Part shown: one piece after another, positions 9,304-17,503 of the stretch
Numbering within the stretch: the first letter of the stretch is position 1
How the letters are laid out: each line of letters begins with the position of its first letter
NCBI GenBank assembly: GCA_900539345.1
Contig: UQBS01000016.1
Location: 1-46,546 of the forward strand
From: an uncultured Coriobacteriaceae bacterium
GTDB taxonomy: Bacteria; Actinomycetota; Coriobacteriia; Coriobacteriales; UMGS124
Direction: 5' to 3'
DNA length: 46,546 nt
Program-made: the position numbers and the translations under genes
Notes under the pieces: generated by a model
The model's database searches: none
What the model was told of the DNA's origin: nothing
The model's input: the letters and a program-made list of their open reading frames with translations, nothing else

Positions 9304-9333
9304 GGGGTCCCGGCTTGGCCGGGGCCCCTTTTG
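9304..9333 (+). terminator. Intrinsic terminator of flavoprotein 1
   Basis: A strong GC hairpin, GGGGTCCCGGC then CCGGGGCCCC around a TTGG loop, followed by TTTT, 38 bases after the stop codon. The same sequence recurs at 13406-13435. Confidence 0.85.
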
Positions 9334-9389
9334 CGTTTGTGGAGGGTTTTGCGCCCGCCTGGGCCTCGCGTAGGTCCACCGACTTCGGA

Positions 9390-9480
9390 TTAACATACAT
9401 TTGACCGGTCGAGATGTATGTTAAATCAACAAAAGACCAGTTGAGCGATTTTTCGTTTTGCTGAAATGTATGTTGTTGCA
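9390..9480. repeat. 90-bp dyad element, copy 1
   Basis: Begins TTAACATACATTT and ends AAATGTATGTTGTTGCA, so the outer arms form a terminal inverted repeat. An internal ATGTATGTTAA (9414-9424) makes a second dyad with the left arm, with GACCGGTC in its loop. Nearly identical copies lie at 13531-13621 and, inverted and more diverged, at 43981-44068. This copy lies between the 3' ends of flavoprotein 1 and LuxR 2, so it is not a simple promoter. A further stretch of similarity with copy 2 runs to about 9540. Confidence 0.8.
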
Positions 9481-9525
9481 CGAGCGAGGCGGCCACCGAG
9501 CAAGCGAAGCCGCTCCCAGTCGCCC

Positions 9526-11019
9526 TTAAACCGCCGTTCCCCTGCTCTCTGCCGCCGTCCAATTGACGTCGCTGGCTACGAGGTCAATAAGCTCCTGCTG
9601 GCTGTGAACGCCCAGCTTTGCATATACGTTGCGCGCATGGAACTTCACGGTGTTGTGTTTGATGGAGAGCTTTTCCTCTACGCGCTGCGAGTTGTTGCCG
9701 CGCGCAAGCAGCGCCATGACGTCGCGCTCGCGTGGCGTGAGCGCGTAGCGTGCCGCCAGGTTTTCCACGTGCGCCTCGAGAGTGTCCACGTCCCGAACAA
9801 TTACCTCTGGGGCGTCGGGGGCTATGCCCTCGATGGTCTCGTCGAAGCTGAACGTACGGCGCGTGACGACGACGTAGAGCATAAACGCCACGAGCACGAC
9901 AATGATAGCAATCTGTGCTGCCGCGTTGGATGCCCCCGTGCCTGCGCCTGTTGCCATTGCCAGGAGCGCTCCGAGATCTATTCCTATATAGCTTACTGCC
10001 AATCCCCAGGAAATGGTGGGGAGGGCGTCGATGACGTTGCGTTTCGCGGCGGAGCACAGGGCGAACCACGTGAGCAGCTCGAAGCAGGCCGAACCCGTTA
10101 CAAGCAGGGCCGAAGCAACCGAAGAGAGCGCTCCCGTTTCGGAAAGCGCTGCCAAGTAGCCGGTGAGTACGAGGGAGAACGGCAGGAGGAACAGCGTGTC
10201 AAGGCGGGGGTGGCGTCGGGAAAAGACCACGAACGCGCATACGGCCAGCAGCCCTAGCATGGACATCAGATTCTGCGTTGAGGCGCTTCCTCCGTCCATG
10301 AAGCGAAAACCGTATCCGTAGGCAAAGTTGAACGCGAATATATACAGGAACATATGGCTGCGCATGGGGAGGAAAGACGTGGGGTGCGCGACCTCCTGGT
10401 CTGCAGGATTGCCGGCCTGTGCGAGGCGTTCGAAGAATGAGCGGGTGAGAGGAAGGCATAGTGCCAGACTCGCGATTGTGCTCAGAGAGTCGACGAGACC
10501 GAGGAGGCCGACCGGACAGAACGGCATGACGAGTCTCGAGAGAAGGATGCCGAGACAGTTACCTGCGGCAATTGTCAGACAGGCGTTTGCGAGGCTCAAG
10601 TTGGAACACGCTACAATCCACAGGGCGCATACCCAGGCTTGTCCAACGCCTTTTGCGCAGAGTCCCAATGCAATCAGGATAGGGGAGCGGGAGGGAAGGC
10701 CTATCATGCTCGCAATGCACCCGAGGACAACGAAGAGACCCGCAGCGACGCTGAAAGACGCTGAGCGAACGAGGCAGGGATTTTTCTTTGCGAGCGCAAG
10801 AAGACCGAGCAGCGCAAGGGCCGATGCGAGCGTGGCCCAGTCGCGAACGGCGTAGACATAGACGGAGTACGTGGCGTTCAGGGTACCGTTGAAGGCCATG
10901 GTTGAGAACATCTGAAGAGCAGAAGCCACAAGGCAGCATGCCGCGACCCTTCGAGGTAATGTTTCTGTCCTGTCTGAGTGGTCGCCCGCTTTGTTGCTGG
11001 CGACTTTCTCTTTGCCCAT
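9526..11019 (-). CDS. Membrane-anchored LuxR-type regulator 2
   Basis: A 497-residue paralog of the regulator at 5580-7022: a polytopic N-terminal domain of about 420 residues, then a LuxR helix-turn-helix (LTPRERDVMALLARG, SIKHNTVKFHARNVYAKL, VHSQQELIDLV). It differs from paralog 1 in a longer cytoplasmic N-terminus and a short tail after the helix-turn-helix. The ATG at 11019 is preceded by AGGGGGACAGG. It is divergent from flavoprotein 2, which it probably controls. The LuxR-flavoprotein pair repeats the arrangement of the upstream pair, which points to tandem duplication of the whole module. Confidence 0.88.
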   Translation of the reverse strand: MGKEKVASNKAGDHSDRTETLPRRVAACCLVASALQMFSTMAFNGTLNATYSVYVYAVRDWATLASALALLGLLALAKKNPCLVRSASFSVAAGLFVVLGCIASMIGLPSRSPILIALGLCAKGVGQAWVCALWIVACSNLSLANACLTIAAGNCLGILLSRLVMPFCPVGLLGLVDSLSTIASLALCLPLTRSFFERLAQAGNPADQEVAHPTSFLPMRSHMFLYIFAFNFAYGYGFRFMDGGSASTQNLMSMLGLLAVCAFVVFSRRHPRLDTLFLLPFSLVLTGYLAALSETGALSSVASALLVTGSACFELLTWFALCSAAKRNVIDALPTISWGLAVSYIGIDLGALLAMATGAGTGASNAAAQIAIIVVLVAFMLYVVVTRRTFSFDETIEGIAPDAPEVIVRDVDTLEAHVENLAARYALTPRERDVMALLARGNNSQRVEEKLSIKHNTVKFHARNVYAKLGVHSQQELIDLVASDVNWTAAESRGTAV

Positions 11020-11354
11020 CCTGTCCCCCTCTGTCGCCCGAAGCCCCCGGCGGTGTTGCGGACCCTGCCAGAGGGTCCGCCCTGCACATACATAGTATGC
11101 CCGTGTCTCACAGTTTTTGTTGCCTGGCAGCCCCGGATTATTGGTTCACAAATAGAGAAATCGCACCATATCCTCTTGTTTTTTGTCTCCACCCCTCCGG
11201 GGTGGGAGGCCAATTTGCGCCCTGATGTGCCGCCCCGCACTGCGGGGGTGGAGCCTTTCATGTGCGATGGGCCTACATTTCCGCATTGTCCACGGGAGGG
11301 GTGCGGCGCAAGACGCATTAAGAGAGCCGCGCCCCCTGAGAGAGGAGATAAAGC
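11020..11354. promoter_or_regulatory. Divergent control region, LuxR 2 / flavoprotein 2
   Basis: A 335-bp region without genes. Two dyads stand out: CCACCCC-TCC-GGGGTGG at 11189-11205 and CCCCGCA-C-TGCGGGG at 11233-11247. Either could be the operator of the adjacent LuxR-type regulator. The start of flavoprotein 2 follows GAGAGAGGAG. Confidence 0.5.
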
Positions 11355-13367
11355 ATGAACCGTCGTACGTTTGTAAAGGGTGCCTCCCTGGGTACCGCTG
11401 GCATGGTCGCCGCTGGCGCTTTGTCCGGCATTGCTCTTGCCGTTGAGGAGCCGGCCGCTCCCGCATCTGACGCCGCCCTTTCCGCCAACCCTTCGTGGCT
11501 TGGCGAGGAGCCTGTCATCGACGCTGCCGACATCGTGGCGACTTACGACTGCGACATCCTGATTTGCGGTGCCGGCTGCGCTGGTATCGCCGCTGCCGCA
11601 ACGGCCAGCGAGCTGGGCCTGAACTTCATCTGCTGCGACAAGGCTCAGAACGTCCCCGAGACGCGTGAGTACTTTGGTGCCGTCAACACGACGGCAAGCC
11701 TTGCCACGGGCAACGAGGTCGATCCGCTCAAGCTTCAGAACGAGCTCGTCCGCTACTCCAGTGGCAAGGCCAACCGCGACCTCATCCGCCAGTGGATTGA
11801 TTGCTCCGCTGAGACGTTTGACTGGGTCAACCCGATTCTCGAGGCGGCCAATAAGCCGTGCGTCGTCGATACCCCGCAGGGCCAGGGCGCTGGCGGCACG
11901 GACTTCTACGAGCCGTTCGTGCAGCACATGTGGCAGCCTTCCTACGTTCCGCCCACGCGCAACGACCTGCTGTATCAGAAGATGCAGGGCGAAGGCAACG
12001 ACGTCTGGTTCGGCTACGAGCTCGTGCGCCTCGTGCACGAGGGCGGCAAGGTGACCGGCGGCGTCTTCAAGTGCGAGGACGGCTATGTGCAGATCAACGC
12101 GGCCTACACGGTGCTTGCCTGCGGCGGTTACCCGGCCAATCCCGAGATGATGGAGGCTCTGCAGTCCGACGCCGTGCGTGTCACGACCGCCAACAGCTAC
12201 AACGCGTTCTGCGACGGCTCGGGCATCAAGTGCGCCATGTGGGCCGGTGCCTCCAAGCAGGCCGACCCAACGCCCATGCTGTTCGACCGCGGCGCTGTTG
12301 CCCCCGGTGTGAGCGCGGGCTATGTTGAGAAGGACGGCAAGAAGGACTGGCCCGGCAACATCTTCCAATTCAACATGGGCAGCCAGGCATTCATGAAGGT
12401 CAACCGCGAGGGTGTGCGCTTCTGCAACGAGTCTGCCCCGTACGACCAGATTTGCTTCGCTCTCGGCAACCAGCCTGGCGGCGTGTTCTGTGAGGTCTTC
12501 GACGGCAACGCCGCTGACGACATCCGTCGTTTCGTTTCCACCGGTTGCGCGGCCGGCACGCGCGAGGAGCTCGACGCAGGCTTCGACATCGACGGCATTA
12601 TCGAGCTCGAGGGTGCCAAGGACGTCGTCATGAAGGCCGACACGCTCGAGGAGCTCGCCGAGAAGCTGGGCTTCGAGGGCGACGCCAAGGACACCTTCCT
12701 GGCCACCTGCGAGCGCTATAACGGTTTCTACGACGCGCAGTCTGACGAGGATTACGGCAAGGAGGCGTACCGCCTCTCCGAGCTGCGCACTCCTCCGTTC
12801 TATGGTTGCTGGTTCGGTGCCTCGCTGCTCACCACGCTCGACGGCATCGAGATCAACGCCAAGATGCAGGCCCTTGCCGCTGATCGCACTCCCATCGAGG
12901 GCCTTTACGCCATCGGCGATAACTCCGGCAGCTTCTTTGCCACGAACTACCCCGAGTACATCGTCGGCGTTGCCTGCGGTCGTTCCGTCACGCAGGGTCG
13001 CCAGCTCATGATGCAGATCTCCTCCGACCCGGCCTTCGTGCCCACCGAGAAGACCGCCGTCAAGCCCTCCAGCGACGTCGACCTGTCCAGCATCGCCGAC
13101 GGCACCTACACCGGCACGGGCAAGGGCATGGGCGGCGACATCAACGTGACCATCGAGGTCTCCGGCGGCCACATCACCGTGACCGACATCTCGCCCAACA
13201 ACGAGACCCAGGGCATCGGCGGCTACGAGGCCATCGAGGACGGCACCTACGCCCAGCAGGTCGAGGCCGCCCAGAGCGCCCAGATCGACGGCGTGGCCGG
13301 CGCCACCGTCACCAGCAAGGCCATCGAGGCGGCAGTCCGCTCCGCCCTCAAGCAGGCCGCGAAGTAA
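11355..13367 (+). CDS. Tat-exported flavoprotein reductase 2 with C-terminal FMN-binding domain
   Basis: A 670-residue paralog of flavoprotein 1 with the same plan: Tat signal (NRRTFVKG, residues 2-9), FAD fold starting CDILICGAGCAG (66-77), a catalytic region lacking the fumarate-reductase HTxGG motif, and an FMN-binding domain at 582-670 with the ApbE motif DGVAGATVTS (Thr651). It is expected to act outside the membrane as a terminal reductase for an unidentified small acceptor. The FMN domain is identical in protein sequence to that of flavoprotein 1, while the substrate region has clearly diverged. The two may therefore share one electron donor but use different acceptors. The start has a strong GAGAGAGGAG site. 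Confidence 0.9.
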   Translation: MNRRTFVKGASLGTAGMVAAGALSGIALAVEEPAAPASDAALSANPSWLGEEPVIDAADIVATYDCDILICGAGCAGIAAAATASELGLNFICCDKAQNVPETREYFGAVNTTASLATGNEVDPLKLQNELVRYSSGKANRDLIRQWIDCSAETFDWVNPILEAANKPCVVDTPQGQGAGGTDFYEPFVQHMWQPSYVPPTRNDLLYQKMQGEGNDVWFGYELVRLVHEGGKVTGGVFKCEDGYVQINAAYTVLACGGYPANPEMMEALQSDAVRVTTANSYNAFCDGSGIKCAMWAGASKQADPTPMLFDRGAVAPGVSAGYVEKDGKKDWPGNIFQFNMGSQAFMKVNREGVRFCNESAPYDQICFALGNQPGGVFCEVFDGNAADDIRRFVSTGCAAGTREELDAGFDIDGIIELEGAKDVVMKADTLEELAEKLGFEGDAKDTFLATCERYNGFYDAQSDEDYGKEAYRLSELRTPPFYGCWFGASLLTTLDGIEINAKMQALAADRTPIEGLYAIGDNSGSFFATNYPEYIVGVACGRSVTQGRQLMMQISSDPAFVPTEKTAVKPSSDVDLSSIADGTYTGTGKGMGGDINVTIEVSGGHITVTDISPNNETQGIGGYEAIEDGTYAQQVEAAQSAQIDGVAGATVTSKAIEAAVRSALKQAAK

Positions 13368-13405
13368 GACGGGCTCTGCCTGAGCACGTAACATATGCGC
13401 TGCAG

Positions 13406-13435
13406 GGGGTCCCGGCTTGGCCGGGGCCCCTTTTG
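13406..13435 (+). terminator. Intrinsic terminator of flavoprotein 2
   Basis: The same hairpin and T-tract as at 9304-9333, base for base, at the same distance from the stop codon. It belongs to the nearly identical tract shared by the two modules. Confidence 0.85.
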
Positions 13436-13530
13436 CGTCTGGGGAGGGCTCCGGTTGCCGGAATCTTTTTTGCGTTCCGCACGGGCTTTTCATGTGTGGC
13501 GAGGGCACTGGATGGGCCCGCGGGCAACGA

Positions 13531-13621
13531 TTAACATACATTTGACCGGTCGAGATGTATGTTAAATCAACAAAAGCCCAGTTGAGCGATTTTTCGTTTC
13601 GCTGAAATGTATGTTGTTGCA
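13531..13621. repeat. 90-bp dyad element, copy 2
   Basis: Differs from copy 1 (9390-9480) at only a few positions, in the same orientation relative to its flavoprotein gene. It lies downstream of flavoprotein 2 and about 190 bp upstream of the split-barrel gene. The rest of the 446-bp gap (13368-13813) holds the terminator, a small CCGG-TTG-CCGG hairpin with T-tract near 13449-13469, and a GCCTGGG / CCCAGGC dyad near 13731-13750. Confidence 0.8.
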
Positions 13622-13813
13622 CGAGCGAGGAGGTCGCCTGGGCCAGCCAGGTCGCCCTCAAACCGCCTTCCCCCGCTTTTTGGGGGGTGACGTAATCAGG
13701 CAAGTGAGTCATACTCGTACTGTCGTGCATGCCTGGGTTGGGGCCCAGGCTGCGTACGTGACGTGCGGCTCGTCAAAGGGGGCGGGCTGCCAAACAACCG
13801 AAAGGGGATTACC

Positions 13814-14605
13814 ATGGAGTTCAAGTTTTCCCAGCCTGAGGGCGCTATGAGCCGTCGTCAGTTCGCCATCGGCGCTGCCGCTGCTTCGGCACTCGCCGCT
13901 GCCGGCCTCGCTGCTCCCGCCCTGGCCGACGAGGGCCCCGACGCCATCACGGGCGCTTCGCAGGTCGTGGATGAGAGCCTGCAGCTCACGCAGGATGAGA
14001 TGCGCACCCTCATTCTCGATTACTTGCGCGGCTGGCCGCTGACCACCGATGAGGCCGGCAACACGGTCTATTCCTACCGTGAGATGTACTCCATCGCCAC
14101 GTGCTACAAGGATCAGCCTGGCCTCTCCCAGGTCGAGTTCATCATTGACCCCAACACGATGAAGCTCCTTGCTTCCTGCGAGAAGGGCACTGAGAAGTGC
14201 GAGCACATCAAGTACAACCCCAACGTTGTGCTGTACTGGTATCACCAGATTCCTGAGGCCGATTACGTGGCCGGTGCTAATGACTACTTCAACTCCTATG
14301 GCGTGCAGATCAAGGGCACTGCTCGCGCTCTGACCCTTGAGGATGAGGGCGCTGCCGAGTTCGCGAGCGCCTACATGGCCACCATGCGCGGTGCCGAGGC
14401 TTGGGGTGCCACCTCTGAGGAGGATAAGCAGGCAACGATTGAGATGTTGTTCCAGTACAACGATTGGATTGAGATCACGCCTTCTGAGTATGTGATTAAC
14501 TCGCTGAATTGGCGTTACAACACTGAGGACTCCAAGCGTCCCGAGTGGTACGACCCGGAGAGCCCCTACTTCGGCAAGTCCGTGCGTCAGGAGTACTGGC
14601 TCTAA
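13814..14605 (+). CDS. Tat-exported pyridoxamine-oxidase-like (FMN split-barrel) protein
   Basis: A 263-residue protein with a Tat signal (SRRQFAIG, residues 15-22, then an alanine-rich segment ending near ALADEG). The mature part resembles the pyridoxamine 5'-phosphate oxidase-like FMN-binding split-barrel family (segments YSIATCYKDQPGLSQVEFII, NPNVVLYWYHQ and IKGTARALT). Such proteins bind flavin or heme cofactors. The ATG at 13814 follows GAAAGGGGATTACC; the upstream in-frame ATG at 13763 has no ribosome site. It follows flavoprotein 2 with its own promoter gap. It could be an accessory redox protein of the reductase modules, but that is inference from position and shared export route. Confidence 0.7.
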   Translation: MEFKFSQPEGAMSRRQFAIGAAAASALAAAGLAAPALADEGPDAITGASQVVDESLQLTQDEMRTLILDYLRGWPLTTDEAGNTVYSYREMYSIATCYKDQPGLSQVEFIIDPNTMKLLASCEKGTEKCEHIKYNPNVVLYWYHQIPEADYVAGANDYFNSYGVQIKGTARALTLEDEGAAEFASAYMATMRGAEAWGATSEEDKQATIEMLFQYNDWIEITPSEYVINSLNWRYNTEDSKRPEWYDPESPYFGKSVRQEYWL

Positions 14606-14633
14606 AGGTTCTGTCGACTTCTTAGGGTCATAA

Positions 14634-14706
14634 GGCACCGGGACCCGCGTGGAATGGGTGCGTGCGCTGAGGCGCGCGGCCCCCACGCGGCCCGGTGCTT
14701 TTTTGT
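14634..14706 (+). terminator. Intrinsic terminator after the split-barrel gene
   Basis: Arms GGCACCGG-GACCCGCGTGG and CCACGCGG-CCCGGTGC with a central loop, followed by six T. It also separates this gene from the convergent MATE gene. Confidence 0.8.
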
Positions 14707-14725
14707 GCGCTGGGCAGGCGCGGCC

Positions 14726-16198
14726 CTACGTCAGGCTTTCCCTCTCGAGCCACTTGCCACGCTTGAGGCGCACGAGGAAGAGAGCGCCGCGCACGCAGAG
14801 CTCCACGAGCATGGCGACCCACACGCCTGCCAGGCCCATCGTGGGTACGAGCAGCAGAGAGAGCGTGATACGCACGCCCCACATAGTGGCGATGTTGAGG
14901 AGCGTCGGCACGAGTGTGTCACCGGCTCCGCGCAGGGCGCCCATGACGACGATGGCCGCCGCGAAGAGCGGTTCGGCGAAAAGCTCGATGCGCAGTACCG
15001 AGCAGCCCAGCTCTTGCACCGCCATATCGGGCGTGAAGACCGCGAACACAAAAGGCGCAAGCACGTACATGAGTGCGCCCGTGCAGGTCATGATGATCAT
15101 GCCGCCTGCAACGCACAGGTTTGCCATGCGCCGCGCCAGGTCGCGACGATGCGCGCCGAATGCCTGGCCCACGAGCGTCGTGGCCGCGGCTGCCACGCCG
15201 AAGCCGGGCATGTAGCAGATGCCCTCTGCTGTGATTGCAAGCGAGTGGGCGGCGACGGCCACCGTGCCGAGCGGGGCCACGATGCCCACCGAGACAACCT
15301 GTGCGCTGTTGAGCACCACGCGCTCCAGGCAGATGGGGAATGCAATCTTGCCGGCCGTCTTGAGGCAGCGGGAGCCAAGCCGCCACGTCTCCGGGATATG
15401 CTTGGCGGCCGAATCGCCAGCCCCAGCCTCAACCAAGCGCGCGTGCGTATGAGGACCGAACAGTGCGAGTTTCTCCGACCGTACGCACGTGGCCCAGAGC
15501 AAAAGCGCACAGGTCACGACCTCTGCCGCCGCCGTTCCTATTGCCGCGCCCGTGACGCCCAAGTCCGCGCCGGGCACCAGGAGTTGCAGGCCGAAGAGGC
15601 TTATCTGCCTGTTGGGGAAGATGAGGAAGAAGTTAAACACCACGTCGAGAAGGCACATGAGCATGCTGAGAGCGCTGGGCGTGCGTGTGTCGCCGGCGCA
15701 TTGCAGCGCGCCCACGCACAGGCGCATGAGAAGGGCGGCTGGCAAGGCCAGTGAGAAAATGAGGAAGTAGCTTGCCGCATCACCCGCAACGTCGGGCTCG
15801 CCGCCGAGCCAATAGGGGAGATGCCCACTCAGGGCGGCGCCCGCTCCTCCCAGAACGAGGCTGAACGCGGCTAGCACCACGAGTGCCTGACGCAGCACGT
15901 TGCGCGCCTCGGCATTGCGGCCAGCGCCAATGAACTGGGCAATCTGTACAGTGAAACCAACGGAGAGGCCCATGCAGATGCCGCCTATGAGCCACGTGGA
16001 GCTTGCGACCAGGCCGATTGCGGCCGACGCCTGGGCGCCGAGGCTGCCCACCATGGCGGTATCGATGTATTCCATGGCGGTGTTGCACACCTCGGCCATG
16101 ATAGTAGGCACGGACAGCGTGGCCACAAGTTTGGCAAGCTCGCGCGTGTTGGGTTTCTCCGCTGCGAGTATGCGCTCCATCTCCTGCGACTGGTCCAC
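14726..16198 (-). CDS. MATE-family multidrug/metabolite exporter
   Basis: A 490-residue polytopic protein of the MATE family (NorM/DinF-like), with about twelve hydrophobic segments and characteristic stretches such as LSVPTIMAEVCNTAMEYIDTAMVG, AGDTRTPSALSM and LRGAGDTLVPTLLN. It exports cationic compounds in exchange for H+ or Na+. I chose the GTG at 16198 because AAGGGAGAGAGG lies nine bases upstream. The in-frame ATGs at 16258 and 16327 have no ribosome site, and the latter would overlap the divergent peptidase gene. Substrate unknown. Confidence 0.85.
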   Translation of the reverse strand: MDQSQEMERILAAEKPNTRELAKLVATLSVPTIMAEVCNTAMEYIDTAMVGSLGAQASAAIGLVASSTWLIGGICMGLSVGFTVQIAQFIGAGRNAEARNVLRQALVVLAAFSLVLGGAGAALSGHLPYWLGGEPDVAGDAASYFLIFSLALPAALLMRLCVGALQCAGDTRTPSALSMLMCLLDVVFNFFLIFPNRQISLFGLQLLVPGADLGVTGAAIGTAAAEVVTCALLLWATCVRSEKLALFGPHTHARLVEAGAGDSAAKHIPETWRLGSRCLKTAGKIAFPICLERVVLNSAQVVSVGIVAPLGTVAVAAHSLAITAEGICYMPGFGVAAAATTLVGQAFGAHRRDLARRMANLCVAGGMIIMTCTGALMYVLAPFVFAVFTPDMAVQELGCSVLRIELFAEPLFAAAIVVMGALRGAGDTLVPTLLNIATMWGVRITLSLLLVPTMGLAGVWVAMLVELCVRGALFLVRLKRGKWLERESLT

Positions 16199-16325
16199 CG
16201 CCGTTTGCCTCTCTCCCTTTGCATTCCGTGGCGCAATGTGCGATAACGCCACATGCATAATGCCATGTATGTAGTTAGCTGAAAAGACTAACGCATATGC
16301 GGAAACTAAAAGAGGAGGGCGTTTC

Positions 16326-17411
16326 ATGTCTGCAAACTATGCAAACCGCCTTGAGAAGGTGCGTCTCAACCTTGATGAGCTGGGCCTTTCCCAGATGCTC
16401 GTGAGCGACCCCATGAGCATCTGCTGGCTTACGGGCTTCTATGTCGATCCCGGCGAGCGGTTCCACGGGCTCGTTCTGCGGGCCGATCATGAGCCGGTGC
16501 TCGTGGTGAACGACCTGTTTCCCACGCCTGCCGACCTTGCAGTGACCACAAAGGGCTATCGCGACGAGGATGACCCGCTCGCGCTCGTCGGCGGCCTTAC
16601 CGACCATGCGGCCCCCTTGGGCTGCGACAAGGACCTTGCTGCCCGTTTCCTGCTGCCCCTGCGCGACGCGGGCGCTGCCAGCGGGTTCGTGTTGGGTTCG
16701 GCCGCCGTCGACCATGCGCGTGCGATCAAGGATGCCGAGGAGCAGGAGCTCATGCGTCGGGCCAGTGCCACCAACGACAAGGCTATGGCGATTCTGCGCG
16801 GCATGGTGCACGAGGGTGCAACCGAGCGCTCCATCGCCGACTCCCTGCTCGACGTCTACCGCAGCCTGGGCGCCCAGGGCCACTCCTTCTCGCCCATCGT
16901 GAGCTACGGTGCGCATGCCGCCGACCCGCACCATTCCCCCGACGACACGCCGCTCGGCCCACGCGACGTGGTGCTGTTTGACGTGGGATGCGTGCAGGAC
17001 GGCTATTGCTCCGACATGACGCGCACGTTCTTCTTCCGCGACGTGACCGACGAGGAGCGCCTTGTGTACGAGACGGTGCGCCAGGCCAACGAGGTCGCCG
17101 CCGCCCTTGTGCGCCCCGGCGTGCTGTTCTGCGATGTGGACAAGGCCGCCCGCGACGTCATTGAGCAGGCCGGATACGGCAAGTACTTCACGCATCGCCT
17201 GGGCCATCAGATCGGTATGTGCGACCACGAGCCCGGCGACGTGGGTCCCGTGCACCGCGAGCCCATGGAGGTGGGTGTGTGCCACTCCATCGAGCCCGGC
17301 ATCTACCTGCCCGGCAAGTTCGGCGTGCGCATCGAGGACCTCTGCATTGTCCAAGAGGACGGCGGCGAGATCATCAACCACTACTCTCACGAGCTCGATG
17401 TGATCGCGTAG
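16326..17411 (+). CDS. M24-family metallopeptidase (Xaa-Pro dipeptidase/aminopeptidase type)
   Basis: A 361-residue cytoplasmic peptidase with a creatinase-like N-terminal domain (to about residue 130) and a pita-bread catalytic domain. The five metal ligands expected for M24 enzymes are present: Asp219 and Asp230 (DVGCVQDGYCSDMTRTF), His294 (HRLGHQIG), Glu323 (SIEPGIY) and Glu337 (GVRIEDL). It would hydrolyse the bond before proline in short peptides. AGAGGAGGGCG precedes the ATG at 16326. It is divergent from the MATE gene. There is no signal peptide. Confidence 0.9.
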   Translation: MSANYANRLEKVRLNLDELGLSQMLVSDPMSICWLTGFYVDPGERFHGLVLRADHEPVLVVNDLFPTPADLAVTTKGYRDEDDPLALVGGLTDHAAPLGCDKDLAARFLLPLRDAGAASGFVLGSAAVDHARAIKDAEEQELMRRASATNDKAMAILRGMVHEGATERSIADSLLDVYRSLGAQGHSFSPIVSYGAHAADPHHSPDDTPLGPRDVVLFDVGCVQDGYCSDMTRTFFFRDVTDEERLVYETVRQANEVAAALVRPGVLFCDVDKAARDVIEQAGYGKYFTHRLGHQIGMCDHEPGDVGPVHREPMEVGVCHSIEPGIYLPGKFGVRIEDLCIVQEDGGEIINHYSHELDVIA

Positions 17412-17435
17412 GCGAGCAGCCTGCTGGAAAACAAA

Positions 17436-17485
17436 CGCCCCCGGCCGCGTCTCGAAACACAGGACCGACCGGGGGCGTTTTTTTT
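17436..17485 (+). terminator. Intrinsic terminator of the M24 peptidase gene
   Basis: CGCCCCCGG at 17436-17444 pairs with CCGGGGGCG ending at 17477, followed by eight T. It lies between this gene and the convergent ferredoxin-like gene and may serve both. Confidence 0.85.
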
Positions 17486-17503
17486 GCTAACTACCTGCTA
17501 AAT

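Noticed and set aside
7115..9562. Very long open frame antisense to flavoprotein 1 (and similar ones at 10878-13730 on minus and 17769-21011 on plus)
   Set aside because: They mirror GC-rich codon bias of the real genes opposite, lack ribosome sites and show low-complexity Gly/Val/Ala/Leu composition without family motifs.
16199..16327. Upstream in-frame starts of the MATE gene at 16258 and 16327
   Set aside because: Neither has a ribosome site, and the longer form overlaps the divergent peptidase start; the GTG at 16198 has a strong one.
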